From contig NZ_JASZYG010000004.1 of the NCBI RefSeq assembly GCF_030317105.1, positions 248,001 to 312,000 on the forward strand: a stretch of DNA of 64,000 bases, read 5' to 3'. Shown piece by piece: positions 27,700 to 37,438 of this stretch (its first letter is position 1; the number at the start of each line of letters is the position of its first letter). The position numbers and the translations under genes were made by a program. Origin of the DNA: Variovorax brevis (GTDB lineage Bacteria > Pseudomonadota > Gammaproteobacteria > Burkholderiales > Burkholderiaceae_C). A model generated the notes under the pieces. It made no database searches, had not been told where the DNA came from, and was given only the letters and a program-made list of their open reading frames with translations.

Positions 27700-28949
27700 C
27701 GGTCGATCTCGCCGAACACGATGTCCATCGTGCCGATCACGGCCACCGCGTCGGCAATCATGTGGCCGCGCGCCATTTCGTCGAGCGCTGCCAAATGGGG
27801 GAAACCAGGGGCGCGGATCTTCAGGCGGTAGGGCTTGTTGGCGCCGTCGCTCACCAGGTAGATGCCGAACTCGCCCTTCGGGTGCTCGACGGCGGCATAC
27901 GCCTCGCCTTCGGGCACGTGGAAGCCTTCGGTGAAGAGCTTGAAGTGGTGGATCAACTCCTCCATGTTCGCCTTCATCGATTCGCGCGCGGGCGCCGCCA
28001 CCTTGTGGTTGGAGGTGATGACCGGGCCGGGATTGGCACGCAGCCATGCAGAGCACTGCTGGATGATGCGATTGGCCTGGCGCATTTCTTCCACGCGGAC
28101 CAGGTAGCGGTCGTAGCAGTCGCCAGTCTTGCCGACGGCGATGTCGAAATCGACTTCCGAATACACGTCGTAGGGCTGCTTCTTGCGCAGGTCCCATTCC
28201 ACGCCGGAGCCACGCAGCATCGGGCCGGTGAAACCAAGGTTGAGCGCGCGCTCGGGCGTGACGACGCCGATGCCGACGGTGCGCTGCTTCCAGATGCGGT
28301 TGTCGGTGAGCAGCGTTTCGTACTCATCGACCATCTTCGGGAAGCGCTTGCAGAAGGCGTCGACGAAGTCGAGCAGCGAGCCCCGGCGGTCTTCGTTCAG
28401 GCGCTCGATGGCCTTCGCGTTCTTGATCTTGCTGGCCTTGTACTGCGGCATCACGTCCGGCAGGTCGCGGTACACGCCGCCCGGGCGGAAGTAGGCCGCG
28501 TGCATGCGCGCGCCGGACACGGCTTCGTACATGTCGAACAGGTCCTCACGCTCGCGGAAGCAGTAGATGAGCATGTTCATCGCACCGCAGTCCAGGCCGT
28601 GCGCGCCGAGCCACAGCAGGTGGTTCAACAGGCGCGTGATTTCCGCGAACATCACGCGGATGTACTGCGCGCGGATCGGCACGTCGATGCCCATCATCCG
28701 TTCGATGGCCAGGCAGTAGGCGTGCTCGTTGCTCATCATCGACACGTAGTCGAGACGGTCCATGTACGGCAGCGACTGGATGAAGGTGCGCGATTCGGCA
28801 AGCTTTTCGGTCGCTCGATGCAGCAGGCCGATGTGCGGATCGGCGCGCTGGATGACTTCGCCGTCCAGTTCGAGCACCAGTCGCAGCACGCCGTGTGCTG
28901 CGGGGTGCTGTGGGCCGAAGTTCAGGGTGTAGTTTTTGATCTCGGCCAT
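27696..28949 (-). CDS. nuoD: NADH-quinone oxidoreductase subunit D
   Basis: Peripheral-arm subunit that, with NuoB, lines the quinone-reduction site; 417 residues. It starts [20 protein letters not shown] with the conserved HPAAHG loop and ends DIVFGEIDR, both diagnostic. The open frame extends upstream to 29120 but that part is translated from a repeat element and the end of nuoC, so MAEIKN at 28949 is the start. NuoC and NuoD are separate genes here, unlike the fused E. coli NuoCD. Confidence 0.95.
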   Translation of the reverse strand: MAEIKNYTLNFGPQHPAAHGVLRLVLELDGEVIQRADPHIGLLHRATEKLAESRTFIQSLPYMDRLDYVSMMSNEHAYCLAIERMMGIDVPIRAQYIRVMFAEITRLLNHLLWLGAHGLDCGAMNMLIYCFREREDLFDMYEAVSGARMHAAYFRPGGVYRDLPDVMPQYKASKIKNAKAIERLNEDRRGSLLDFVDAFCKRFPKMVDEYETLLTDNRIWKQRTVGIGVVTPERALNLGFTGPMLRGSGVEWDLRKKQPYDVYSEVDFDIAVGKTGDCYDRYLVRVEEMRQANRIIQQCSAWLRANPGPVITSNHKVAAPARESMKANMEELIHHFKLFTEGFHVPEGEAYAAVEHPKGEFGIYLVSDGANKPYRLKIRAPGFPHLAALDEMARGHMIADAVAVIGTMDIVFGEIDR

Positions 28950-28952
28950 CAG

Positions 28953-29033
28953 GCCTCCCGCCGGGCCGCCCCAAGGGCAGGCCGTGCCCCCTCGGGGGGC
29001 AGTGAATACACGAATTGATGAACGTGGGGGCTC
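28953..29033. repeat. GC-rich dispersed repeat between nuoC and nuoD
   Basis: An 81-base block containing CCGCCCCAAGGGCAGGCC, a GCCCCC-TC-GGGGGGC hairpin and a tail ending GAACGTGGGGGC. It fills the widest gap inside the nuo operon (85 bases, against 37 or fewer elsewhere). The text resembles a small dispersed intergenic element I associate with Comamonadaceae genomes. On the nuo coding strand its strong hairpin stands just before nuoD. Confidence 0.6.
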
Positions 29034-29034
29034 A

Positions 29035-29652
29035 TTAGTGCAATCCGCCGTAGTTGTCTTCGCGGATGACTCGCGGTGTGATTTCGCGCGGTTCAATCGA
29101 CACCGGCTGGTAGATGACACGCTTCTGGTCCGGGTCGTAGCGCATTTCGACGTGACCCGACACCGGGAAGTCCTTGCGGAACGGATGGCCGATGAAGCCG
29201 TAGTCGGTCAGGATGCGGCGCAGGTCGTCGTGGCCTTCGAAGACGATGCCATACAGGTCGAAGGCTTCGCGCTCGAACCAGCCGGCAGCGTTCCACACGG
29301 GCGTGAGCGAATCGATGACCGGCAGGTCTTCGTTCGGCACGAACACCTTCAGGCGCACGCGCTGGTTGAGGCTCACCGACAGCAGGTGGGTCACGACGCA
29401 GAAGCGCTCTCCCTGCCACTCGCCGTCGCGGTAGTCGGAATAGTCGACGCCGCACAGGTCGATCAGTTGCTCGAAGCGGCAGCCGGGCGCGTCGCGCAGG
29501 ATCAGCGCAGCGGCCATGTAGTCGTCGGCACCCACCACCACGGTCACTTCGTCCAGGCGAAGCGTGACGCCCTTGGCCTTGTCGCCAAGCGCCTGGGTGA
29601 TGTTGGCCAGCAGGACCTCGGGGGCGATTGCAAAGTCAGTCATCGTCTGCAT
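29035..29652 (-). CDS. nuoC: NADH-quinone oxidoreductase subunit C
   Basis: Peripheral-arm 30-kDa subunit, 205 residues. The conserved [23 protein letters not shown] and [20 protein letters not shown] blocks are present. The ATG at 29652 follows nuoB by six bases; a second ATG at 29643 (MTDFAI) has a better distance to GAGGA and may be the true start. Confidence 0.94.
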   Translation of the reverse strand: MQTMTDFAIAPEVLLANITQALGDKAKGVTLRLDEVTVVVGADDYMAAALILRDAPGCRFEQLIDLCGVDYSDYRDGEWQGERFCVVTHLLSVSLNQRVRLKVFVPNEDLPVIDSLTPVWNAAGWFEREAFDLYGIVFEGHDDLRRILTDYGFIGHPFRKDFPVSGHVEMRYDPDQKRVIYQPVSIEPREITPRVIREDNYGGLH

Positions 29653-29658
29653 CCGTCC

Positions 29659-30138
29659 TCAGGCGCGCGCAATCGTGTTGGTACGGCGGATCTTCTGCTG
29701 GAGCTGGATGATCCCGTACAGGAGCGCTTCCGCCGTGGGCGGGCAGCCGGGAACGTAGACGTCGACCGGCACGATGCGGTCGCAGCCACGCACGACTGAA
29801 TAGCTGTAGTGGTAATAGCCACCGCCGTTGGCGCACGAACCCATGGAAAGCACCCAGCGGGGCTCGGGCATCTGGTCGTAGACCTTGCGCAGAGCGGGCG
29901 CCATCTTGTTGCACAGCGTGCCGGCCACGATCATCAGGTCGGACTGGCGTGGGCTCGGGCGAAACAGCATGCCGAAGCGGTCGATGTCATAGCGGGCGGC
30001 GCCCGCGTGCATCATTTCGACCGCGCAGCATGCGAGGCCGAAGGTCATCGGCCACAACGAGCCGGTCTTGGCCCAGTTCACCACCGAGTCGTACGTGGTG
30101 GTGACAAAGCCTTCTTTCAGGACGCCTTCAATGGCCAT
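29659..30138 (-). CDS. nuoB: NADH-quinone oxidoreductase subunit B
   Basis: Carrier of cluster N2, the last iron-sulfur centre before quinone; 159 residues. The adjacent cysteine pair is in [11 protein letters not shown], with further ligands in [12 protein letters not shown] and [12 protein letters not shown]. It lies 15 bases after nuoA. Confidence 0.96.
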   Translation of the reverse strand: MAIEGVLKEGFVTTTYDSVVNWAKTGSLWPMTFGLACCAVEMMHAGAARYDIDRFGMLFRPSPRQSDLMIVAGTLCNKMAPALRKVYDQMPEPRWVLSMGSCANGGGYYHYSYSVVRGCDRIVPVDVYVPGCPPTAEALLYGIIQLQQKIRRTNTIARA

Positions 30139-30153
30139 TTGGTGAGTTCCTTG

Positions 30154-30513
30154 TCATTCCCAGTCGAGCGCGCCTTTTTTCCACTCGTAGACGAAGCCCA
30201 CGACGAGGATGGCAAGAAAAATCATCATGGCCCAAAAGCCAACGGCGCCGATTTCCTTGAGCGCAATGGCCCACGGAAAGAGAAATGCGATTTCCAGGTC
30301 GAACAGGATGAAGAGGATGGCTACGAGGTAGTAGCGCACATCGAACTTCATGCGGGCGTCTTCGAACGCTTCGAAGCCGCATTCATACGGCGCGTTCTTT
30401 GCCGCGTCAGGGCGGTTGGGGCCCAGGATCCAGCCGATGACTTGTGGCGCGACGCCTACACCGACACCGACCAGGATGAACAAGAGGACGGGGAGATAGG
30501 AATCGAGGCTCAT
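30154..30513 (-). CDS. nuoA: NADH-quinone oxidoreductase subunit A
   Basis: Three-helix membrane subunit and first gene of the complex I operon, 119 residues. The loop [20 protein letters not shown] (about 40-59) is the conserved quinone-site segment. Upstream are a hairpin (30537-30565) and tRNA-Leu; no strong promoter is obvious between them, so nuo transcription could start before the tRNA or in the short gap. Confidence 0.95.
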   Translation of the reverse strand: MSLDSYLPVLLFILVGVGVGVAPQVIGWILGPNRPDAAKNAPYECGFEAFEDARMKFDVRYYLVAILFILFDLEIAFLFPWAIALKEIGAVGFWAMMIFLAILVVGFVYEWKKGALDWE

Positions 30514-30536
30514 CGGGGGATTTCTTTACCGCTTGC

Positions 30537-30565
30537 CACCGGCAGGAAATGGCTCCCTGCCGGTG
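30537..30565 (-). other. Hairpin between tRNA-Leu and nuoA
   Basis: CACCGGCAGG and CCTGCCGGTG pair perfectly over ten bases around a nine-base loop. No T-run follows on either strand. It would fold right after the tRNA 3' end if transcription runs from the tRNA into nuoA, so it could help separate or process the tRNA from the nuo mRNA. Confidence 0.5.
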
Positions 30566-30570
30566 ATATT

Positions 30571-30655
30571 TGGTGCCGTCGGCGAGACTCGAACTCGCAC
30601 AGCTTTCGCCACTACCCCCTCAAGATAGCGTGTCTACCAATTTCACCACGACGGC
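30571..30655 (-). tRNA. tRNA-Leu (anticodon GAG)
   Basis: The 85-base minus-strand sequence folds as a class II tRNA. The acceptor GCCGTCG pairs with CGACGGC and the CCA end is encoded. The D-arm is of leucine type (GGTGAAATTGGTAGACAC), the anticodon stem CTATC/GGTAG encloses loop TTGAGGG giving GAG, the variable arm is long, and the T-arm reads GCGAGTTCGAGTCTCGC. It reads CUC and CUU leucine codons. It lies between secG and nuoA in the same direction. Confidence 0.95.
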
Positions 30656-30773
30656 GGTTTTGCTGTTCGGATGGCATGAGGAACCCAGAGGGCTTTGGCT
30701 TTCCGGAACAGCTTTAGAGTTTACCCTGAAAAACTGTCGATTTTGCTTACGACTGCGTCAAAGTTGACGACGA

Positions 30774-31226
30774 TTATTTCTTGGGGATGTCCGCAGCGCC
30801 CGGAGCAGGTGCTGCCGGCGCCGTGGCGGGAGCTGCGGCCGGCGCGGCAGGGGCAGCCGTCGACGCTGCGGGAATCTCCGAAGCAGAACCCGTCGTGGCA
30901 GGCGCAGCGGGCGCGGCCGGCGTTGCGGGTGCGGGCGCAGCGGAACCCGCAGCGCGCTCGAGCAGGCTGTTGCCGCCCGAAGCCGGACGCGCGTGGCTCA
31001 GGTAAGCCAAGGCCAGCGTGCAGGCGAAGAACACCGCTGCCAGCACGGCCGTGGTGCGCGACAGGAAGTTCGCGCTGCCGCTTGCACCAAAAAGACTGCC
31101 GGCGCTGCCGCTGCCGAAGGCCGCACCCATGTCGGCACCCTTGCCGTGCTGGATGAGGATCAGCCCGATCATCGCCAGGGCCGCCAGCATCTGGACGGCC
31201 ACCAAGATATTCATAAACACGTTCAT
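30774..31226 (-). CDS. secG: Preprotein translocase subunit SecG
   Basis: Small SecYEG subunit, 150 residues. Two membrane segments (about 4-24 and 55-75) flank the conserved loop LIQHGKGADMGAAFGSG. The core ends near residue 80; the remaining 65 or so residues are almost only Ala, Pro, Thr and Ser and are likely disordered, a tail common in betaproteobacterial SecG. It follows tpiA by 48 bases, the usual tpiA-secG-tRNA-nuo order. Confidence 0.92.
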   Translation of the reverse strand: MNVFMNILVAVQMLAALAMIGLILIQHGKGADMGAAFGSGSAGSLFGASGSANFLSRTTAVLAAVFFACTLALAYLSHARPASGGNSLLERAAGSAAPAPATPAAPAAPATTGSASEIPAASTAAPAAPAAAPATAPAAPAPGAADIPKK

Positions 31227-31274
31227 TCGCTCTTACTCCTAATTCGAAAGCAGCCGCGCCGGTACTTCAGTACT

Positions 31275-32024
31275 TCAGCGCGCTGCAGCAATGATTTGCA
31301 GGAAGTCGGGGGCCTTCAGCGAGGCGCCACCAATCAATCCGCCATCGATGTCCGGCTGCGCCAGCAGTTGCGCAGCGTTGGCGGCATTCATGCTGCCGCC
31401 GTAAAGAATCTTGATGCCAGCCGCGTGGTCGCTTGCCGCGTGGTGCAACTGCGCGCGCAACAAGGCGTGCACCGATTGCGCCAGTTCCGGCGTGGCCGTC
31501 TTGCCAGTGCCGATGGCCCACACGGGCTCATAGGCCACCACGATCTCGCTGATGCAATGGCCATTGACATGGATCACCGCGGCCAGCTGGCGCTTGACCA
31601 CTTCATTCGTGTGCCCGGCCTCGCGCTCCGCCAGCGTTTCGCCGACGCACACGATGGGCGTGACGCCGTGCTTGAGCGCTGCCGCCGTCTTGGCAGCCAC
31701 CACTTCATCGCTTTCGCCGTGATACTGCCGACGCTCCGAATGGCCGACGATGGCATAGCGCACGCCGAATTCGCGCAGCATGACAGCCGACTGCTCACCG
31801 GTGAATGCGCCCTGCTCCTGCGCCGAGACATCCTGCGCACCCAACTGGATGGCCGTGCCGGCCACCAGCGACTGCACTTGCGCCAGATAAGGCGCAGGCA
31901 CGCACACCGCGACATCGCAGGCCGGCGTGCCCAGGCCTTGGGCCAGTTCCTTGATCAACGACTCGTTGGCAGCCAGGCCGCCATTCATCTTCCAGTTCCC
32001 GGCGATGAGCTTCTTCTTGTTCAT
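31275..32024 (-). CDS. tpiA: Triosephosphate isomerase
   Basis: Interconverts dihydroxyacetone phosphate and glyceraldehyde 3-phosphate. 249 residues, normal length. Active-site residues are visible: N and K in AGNWKMNG (about 6-13), the catalytic His in GHSERRQ (about 94-100) and the catalytic Glu in [12 protein letters not shown] (about 162-173), followed by the phosphate loop YGGSMN. It is 18 bases after the quinone oxidoreductase gene. Confidence 0.96.
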   Translation of the reverse strand: MNKKKLIAGNWKMNGGLAANESLIKELAQGLGTPACDVAVCVPAPYLAQVQSLVAGTAIQLGAQDVSAQEQGAFTGEQSAVMLREFGVRYAIVGHSERRQYHGESDEVVAAKTAAALKHGVTPIVCVGETLAEREAGHTNEVVKRQLAAVIHVNGHCISEIVVAYEPVWAIGTGKTATPELAQSVHALLRAQLHHAASDHAAGIKILYGGSMNAANAAQLLAQPDIDGGLIGGASLKAPDFLQIIAAAR

Positions 32025-32042
32025 TTCAGACTTCCCGATGTG

Positions 32043-33044
32043 TCAAGACCAGGTCAGCACGATCTTGCCGATGTGCTGGTTCGATTCCATCAAAACATGC
32101 GCCTTGCTCGCGCCACTGGGCTCGCCGCCCGCGGCGAAGGTGCTGTGGATCACAGGCTTCACGGCGCCGCTTTCGAGCAGCGGCCAGACCTTTTCACGCA
32201 AAGCCTTGGCAACGGCGCCCTTGAACGCCACTGAACGCGGGCGCAGGGTCGAGCCCGTCACGGTCAGGCGCCGGCGCAGCACCTGCCCGGCGTTGAATCC
32301 GCTCTTGACGCCACCTTGCACCGCGATGATCACCAGTCGGCCGTCGTCGGCCAGGCAGTCGATCTCGCGCGCCACGTAGTCGCCGGCAACCATGTCGAGG
32401 ATGACATCGACGCCCTTGCCATTCGTGAGGCGCTTGACCTCTTCCACGAAATCCACCGTCTTGTAGTTGATCGCGTGATCGGCGCCCAGCTTCTTGCAGG
32501 CCTCGCACTTGTCGTCGCTGCCGGCCGTGACGATGACCGTCGCGCCCAGCGCCTTGCCCAGTTGAATGGCCGTCACGCCGATGCCGCTGGAGCCGCCCTG
32601 GATCATCAGCGTCTCGCCCTTTTGCAGGCGGCCGCGTTCGAAGACGTTGCTCCACACGGTGAAGAAGGTCTCGGGCAGCGTCGCCGCTTCCAGATCGCTC
32701 CAGCCCTTGGGCACCGGCAGGCATTGCGCAGCAGGCGCGACGCACAACTGCGCATAGCCGCCACCCGCGACCAGCGCGCACACGCGATCGCCAACCTTGA
32801 AGCCGGCTTCGCGCATCGCTTTTTCGTCACCCGAGACGATCTCGCCCGCCACTTCGAGGCCCGGCAAGTCCGACGCCCCCGGCGGCACAGGATAGTGCCC
32901 CATGCGTTGCAGAACGTCGGGCCGATTGACGCCGCTTGCCGCGACGCGGATCAGCACTTCACCGTCGCCCGCGACGGGCTCGGGACGCTCGGTCTCGCGC
33001 AACATCCCGGGCGCACCGAAGGACGCAATCTCAATGGCTTTCAT
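32043..33044 (-). CDS. NAD(P)H quinone oxidoreductase, zinc-free MDR family
   Basis: A 333-residue medium-chain dehydrogenase/reductase of the quinone oxidoreductase (PIG3/Qor-like) type. The nucleotide-binding loop is GGSSGIGVTAIQLGKALG near residue 145; the zinc-binding cysteines of alcohol dehydrogenases are absent. The N-terminal GroES-like half includes ASGVNRPDVLQRMGHYPVPP. Likely reduces quinones or reactive enals with NADPH. The start at MKAIEI (33044) is chosen as the family start over an in-frame upstream ATG at 33092. Confidence 0.88.
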   Translation of the reverse strand: MKAIEIASFGAPGMLRETERPEPVAGDGEVLIRVAASGVNRPDVLQRMGHYPVPPGASDLPGLEVAGEIVSGDEKAMREAGFKVGDRVCALVAGGGYAQLCVAPAAQCLPVPKGWSDLEAATLPETFFTVWSNVFERGRLQKGETLMIQGGSSGIGVTAIQLGKALGATVIVTAGSDDKCEACKKLGADHAINYKTVDFVEEVKRLTNGKGVDVILDMVAGDYVAREIDCLADDGRLVIIAVQGGVKSGFNAGQVLRRRLTVTGSTLRPRSVAFKGAVAKALREKVWPLLESGAVKPVIHSTFAAGGEPSGASKAHVLMESNQHIGKIVLTWS

Positions 33045-33139
33045 GTTCTTCCTGGCGACGGTCCGCCGGCTTTGAAACCGGCGGCATTGCAAATTGAAAT
33101 GACAGCAGCCCCGTCTTCGCAGACGGAGCCACTACCGCA

Positions 33140-35473
33140 TCAGCCTTGCTGGCCGTTGTTGCCGACATCGGCGCCCGGCAGCGACAGCGATTGCTGCTGC
33201 TGGCTGGCTGCCGCGTCCGCCGTTTCGCCGACATTGCGCGGCTGACGGTCTTCACGCGGTGGACGGTCACCACGGTCGCCGCGGTCACCACCACGGTCAC
33301 CGCGGTCGCCACGCTCACGACGGTCGCCGCGGTCACCACGGTCTTCACGCGGAGCACGCTCCTGGAATTCCATGCCGGCCGGACGTTCGCTCAGCGCCTT
33401 CATCGACAGCTTGACGCGGCCCTTGTCGTCGGTCTCGAGGACCTTGACCTTCACGATCTGGCCTTCGCTCAGGTAGTCGGTGACCTTCTCGACGCGTTCG
33501 TGCGCGATCTGGCTGATGTGCAGCAGGCCGTCCTTGCCCGGAAGCAGGTTGACCAGCGCGCCGAAGTCCAGGATCTTGGTGATCGGGCCTTCGTACACCT
33601 TGCCGATTTCCACTTCAGCGGTGATCTGCTCGATGCGGCGCTTGGCTTCGTCTGCCTTGGCCGGATCGGTCGACGCGATGGTGATGGTTCCGTCTTCGTC
33701 GATGTTGATCTGCGTGCCGGTTTCTTCGGTGAGCGCGCGGATGACCGAGCCGCCCTTGCCGATCACGTCGCGGATCTTCTCGGGGTTGATCTTCATCGTG
33801 AACAGGCGCGGTGCGAAGCTGGAGACTTCGGCCTTGGCCTCGCCCATCGCCTCTTGCATCTTGCCAAGGATGTGCATGCGCGCTTCCTTGGCTTGCGCCA
33901 GTGCGACCTGCATGATTTCTTTTGTGATGCCCTGGATCTTGATGTCCATCTGCAGCGCGGTGATGCCGTTGGTGGTACCCGCAACCTTGAAGTCCATGTC
34001 GCCCAAGTGATCTTCATCGCCCAGGATGTCGGTCAGCACGGCAAAGCGGTTTTCTTCCTTGATGAGGCCCATGGCGATGCCGGCCACGTGGGCCTTCATC
34101 GGCACACCGGCGTCCATCATCGAGAGGCAGCCACCGCACACCGAAGCCATCGACGACGAGCCGTTCGATTCGGTGATTTCCGACACCACGCGGATCGTGT
34201 AGGGGAACTCTTCCTTCGACGGCAGGCAGGCGACGAGCGCGCGCTTGGCCAGGCGGCCGTGGCCGATTTCGCGGCGCTTGGTCGAGCCCATGCGGCCCAC
34301 TTCGCCGGTGGCAAAGGGAGGCATGTTGTAGTGGAACAGGAAGCGGTCTTCGTACTCGCCGGCCAGCGCATCGATGCGCTGTGCGTCGCGTTCGGTGCCC
34401 AGCGTGGTCACGACCAGCGCCTGCGTTTCACCACGGGTGAACAGGGCCGAACCGTGGGTGCGCGGCAGCACGGAATTGCGGATTTCAATGGGGCGCACGG
34501 TGCGCGTGTCGCGGCCGTCGATGCGCGCCTCGCCTGCCAGGATCTGGCTGCGAACGATCTTCGATTCGATGGAGAACAACAGGTCGTTGACCTTGCCCGA
34601 GTCGAAGGGGTTGCCTTCGGCCTTGAGCGCTTCCATGACCGAAGCGTTGGCTTCGCGCAGGGCTTGCGTACGGGCTTGCTTGCTGCGGATTTGATAAACA
34701 GCGCGCAGCTTTTCTTCGGCCAGGCCCTTGACCTTGGCGACGAATTCTTCGTCTTCGGCGGGTGCTTGCCAGTCCCACACCGGCTTGCCGGCATCGCGCA
34801 CGAGTTCGTGGATCGCGTTGATGGCGATGTTGGCTTGTTCATGGCCGAACACCACGCCGCCGAGCATGACTTCTTCAGACAGTTGCAGGGCTTCGGATTC
34901 GACCATCAGCACGGCCGCTTCGGTGCCGGCGACGACCAGGTCCATCTGCGAATCCTTGCGGGCCGTCTGGCCCGGATTCAGCACGTATTGGCCGTTGATG
35001 TAGCCCACGCGCGCAGCGCCGATCGGGCCGGCGAAGGGGATGCCAGAGACCGACAGGGCGGCGCTCGAAGCGATCATGGCGGCGATGTCGGCATCGACTT
35101 CGGGGTTGAGCGACAGCGTGTGGATGACCACGTGCACTTCGTTCAGGAAGCCTTCGGGGAACAGCGGGCGGATCGGACGGTCGATCAGGCGCGAGGTGAG
35201 CGTTTCGTGTTCGCTGGGCTTGGCTTCGCGCTTGAAGAAGCTGCCGGGGATCTTGCCGGCGGCGTAGGTCTTCTCGATGTAGTCGACGGTCAGCGGGAAG
35301 AAATCCTGGCCCGGCTTGGCGGACTTGGAAGCCACGACGGTGGCCAGCACGACGGTGCCGTCGATGTCGACCTTGACGGCGCCCGTGGCCTGGCGAGCGA
35401 TTTCGCCGGTTTCCATGACGACGGTCTTGTCGCCCCATTGGAAGGACTTGGTGACTTTATTGAAGAGGCTCAT
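33140..35473 (-). CDS. pnp: Polyribonucleotide nucleotidyltransferase (PNPase)
   Basis: 3'-to-5' phosphorolytic exoribonuclease and degradosome component. The 777 residues hold two RNase PH domains (about 1-230 and 310-545), then a KH domain with [20 protein letters not shown] (about 569-588) and an S1 domain (about 625-695). The C-terminal 70 or so residues are a run of Arg, Gly and Asp (RGD/RGG-like repeats) ending in a short hydrophobic tail, probably disordered and RNA-binding or degradosome-docking. The true start MSLFNKV is at 35473. The gene follows rpsO, the classical rpsO-pnp pair. Confidence 0.96.
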   Translation of the reverse strand: MSLFNKVTKSFQWGDKTVVMETGEIARQATGAVKVDIDGTVVLATVVASKSAKPGQDFFPLTVDYIEKTYAAGKIPGSFFKREAKPSEHETLTSRLIDRPIRPLFPEGFLNEVHVVIHTLSLNPEVDADIAAMIASSAALSVSGIPFAGPIGAARVGYINGQYVLNPGQTARKDSQMDLVVAGTEAAVLMVESEALQLSEEVMLGGVVFGHEQANIAINAIHELVRDAGKPVWDWQAPAEDEEFVAKVKGLAEEKLRAVYQIRSKQARTQALREANASVMEALKAEGNPFDSGKVNDLLFSIESKIVRSQILAGEARIDGRDTRTVRPIEIRNSVLPRTHGSALFTRGETQALVVTTLGTERDAQRIDALAGEYEDRFLFHYNMPPFATGEVGRMGSTKRREIGHGRLAKRALVACLPSKEEFPYTIRVVSEITESNGSSSMASVCGGCLSMMDAGVPMKAHVAGIAMGLIKEENRFAVLTDILGDEDHLGDMDFKVAGTTNGITALQMDIKIQGITKEIMQVALAQAKEARMHILGKMQEAMGEAKAEVSSFAPRLFTMKINPEKIRDVIGKGGSVIRALTEETGTQINIDEDGTITIASTDPAKADEAKRRIEQITAEVEIGKVYEGPITKILDFGALVNLLPGKDGLLHISQIAHERVEKVTDYLSEGQIVKVKVLETDDKGRVKLSMKALSERPAGMEFQERAPREDRGDRGDRRERGDRGDRGGDRGDRGDRPPREDRQPRNVGETADAAASQQQQSLSLPGADVGNNGQQG

Positions 35474-35616
35474 GATTGCTCCTGTTTTGATAGCAGGCCT
35501 TGGATGGCCTGCGGGGCCGGAGCGCTTCTCAGAACACGATGCCATTCCAGCGAAGCTCGGCGTCCGAACTTCATTGGAATGACACAGCTTCGCTCTGTTT
35601 TGGCGGCTCCGAAGTG

Positions 35617-35654
35617 AAAAACGCCTGAGCTAGCGGGCTAACTCAGGCGTTTTT
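35617..35654 (-). terminator. Intrinsic terminator between rpsO and pnp
   Basis: AAAAACGCCTGAG (35617-35629) and CTCAGGCGTTTTT (35642-35654) pair over 13 bases around a 12-base loop and give a T-run on both strands. It lies 14 bases past the rpsO stop. In E. coli a similar attenuating terminator sits between rpsO and pnp; readthrough or a separate pnp promoter in the next 140 bases would supply pnp. Confidence 0.85.
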
Positions 35655-35667
35655 GCATGCGGTTGAC

Positions 35668-35934
35668 TTACTTGCGCAGGCCCAGCTTGGCGATCAGCGC
35701 GGTGTAACGGTCAGCGTCTTTGGACTTGAGGTAGTCCAGCAGTTTGCGGCGGCGGCTCACCATGCGCAGCAGGCCGCGGCGACCGTGGTGGTCCTTGGCG
35801 TGCGTCTTGAAGTGAGGCGTGAGTTCGTTGATGCGGGCGGTCAGCAGTGCGACTTGCACTTCGGGGCTGCCCGTGTCGTTGGCGGCGCGAGCGTTGTCTT
35901 TGACGACTTCGGCCTTGATGGAGGCTGCGATCAT
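35668..35934 (-). CDS. rpsO: 30S ribosomal protein S15
   Basis: 88 residues, the exact usual length, starting [15 protein letters not shown] and containing the conserved [16 protein letters not shown] rRNA-binding block. AGGAA stands seven bases before the ATG. S15 binds 16S rRNA helices 20-22 early in 30S assembly. Confidence 0.97.
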   Translation of the reverse strand: MIAASIKAEVVKDNARAANDTGSPEVQVALLTARINELTPHFKTHAKDHHGRRGLLRMVSRRRKLLDYLKSKDADRYTALIAKLGLRK

Positions 35935-36198
35935 TTGATATTTCCTGTGTTCCGATGGAATTTGACTTGCGGTGGGCGCTGGAACTGCCCCCACCGTGCG
36001 CGTTGCGAGATGCAAAGCCGTTCGATTATATCCCGCTGCGGAAATTTCCTCAGATCCAGGCCCCGCGCACTGGGCATCGCGCTTCGCGCGACGCGGGAGT
36101 CGTGCCTCGCGGGACGGCGCCTGCGGCCCGGCAAAGAGCCGGTCCGCAACACCCACCAACGACCTGCAGCGGCCTCGCCGATCCGTTTTACCCGGCTT

Positions 36199-37365
36199 TT
36201 ATTGAGCGCCAAGCCACCTCTTGAGTCGCTCGACGCCTTCCACAAGGCGGCTCGGGTCCTTGGAGGCAAAGCACCAGCGCAGCCAGCCTTGCGCCTCGGG
36301 CGCAAAGGCGTTGCCGGGAGCGAGGCCCAAGCCCGCTTCTGCCACGAGACGCTTCGCCACCTCCAACGAATCGGGGAAGCCCTCGAGCTGGAAAAACGCG
36401 TACATGCCACCCTTCGCAGGCGCGACCTTGACGCCCGGCACGGCCTGCAGCAACGGGATCAGCGTGTCCCGGCACTGCTTGAGGTGGGCGACGACGCGCG
36501 GGGTGACGTCTTCGGTGTGCTCGAGCGCAACGAGACCGGCCCGCTGCGTGAAAACACTGGCGCACGAGGTGTTGAACTCGATCAGCTTGCCCATGCTGTC
36601 CACCAGCGACGGGGGCAGCACCAGCCAGCCAAGGCGCCAGCCGGTCATCAGGAAGCTCTTGGAGAAGCTGTGCACGACGATCAGGCGATCCTCGGGCACG
36701 GAAATGTCGAGAAAGCTCGGCGCGCAGCGGTTCGGCGTCGGCTCGTAGTACAGGCGCTCGTAGACCTCGTCGGCCAGGATCCACGTGCCGGTGCCGCGGC
36801 AATGGTCGAGCAGGGCCTGCTGCTCGGCGCGGGACATGGTCCAGCCGGTGGGATTGTTCGGGGCGTTGACGATCAGCACCTTGGTGCCGGGCCTGACGGC
36901 CGCGCGGACGGCGTCGAGGTCGAGCGTCCACTCTCCTGCCTTGGGCACCAGCGGTACGCAGCGGACGGTGGCGCCCATGATGGCGGGCTGCGCCGTCAGG
37001 TTGGGCCAGACGGGCGTCACGGCTACGACATCGTCGCCGGCATCGACCAGTGCCTGCACCGCCAGCATGAGCGCGCTGACGCCGCCGGAGGTAATGGCGA
37101 TGCGCCCGGCATCCACCTCGGGATGCAGGCTGCTCGTGTACCTGGCAACGGCCTCGCGCAATTCGGGCAAGCCGAGGTTGTGCGCGTAGAAGGTCTCGCC
37201 GCGCTGAAGCGAGTCGATGGCGGCCTGCCGGATGAAGTCGGGCGTGACTTCGTCGCTTTCACCGAACCAGAAGGCCAGCACGTCGTCCCGGCCCAAGCCG
37301 ACGTTGGCGACTTCGCGGATCTTGGAGGCTTCGAGGTTCTGGATGGCGTGACGCATGGGACTCAA
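36199..37365 (-). CDS. PLP-dependent aminotransferase, class I/II
   Basis: A fold-type I aminotransferase of 388 residues. The PLP-binding lysine is in HSFSKSFLMTGWRLGW (about 234-249). NAPNNPTGW near residue 168 and the final Arg-containing WLRWCFA block are typical of the aspartate/aromatic aminotransferase superfamily. The exact amino acid cannot be assigned. Starts at 37365 and 37356 are both possible. The gene runs in the same direction as the binding protein gene 73 bases upstream and might share its transcript, which would fit amino acid uptake and use. Confidence 0.85.
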   Translation of the reverse strand: MSPMRHAIQNLEASKIREVANVGLGRDDVLAFWFGESDEVTPDFIRQAAIDSLQRGETFYAHNLGLPELREAVARYTSSLHPEVDAGRIAITSGGVSALMLAVQALVDAGDDVVAVTPVWPNLTAQPAIMGATVRCVPLVPKAGEWTLDLDAVRAAVRPGTKVLIVNAPNNPTGWTMSRAEQQALLDHCRGTGTWILADEVYERLYYEPTPNRCAPSFLDISVPEDRLIVVHSFSKSFLMTGWRLGWLVLPPSLVDSMGKLIEFNTSCASVFTQRAGLVALEHTEDVTPRVVAHLKQCRDTLIPLLQAVPGVKVAPAKGGMYAFFQLEGFPDSLEVAKRLVAEAGLGLAPGNAFAPEAQGWLRWCFASKDPSRLVEGVERLKRWLGAQ

Positions 37366-37438
37366 AAGTTCTTTGTGGATGGTGCCGATGTTGCCCGATG
37401 GGCAAGGCCCGCGTCGGGCGCTGCGGTATTCAATGGCC

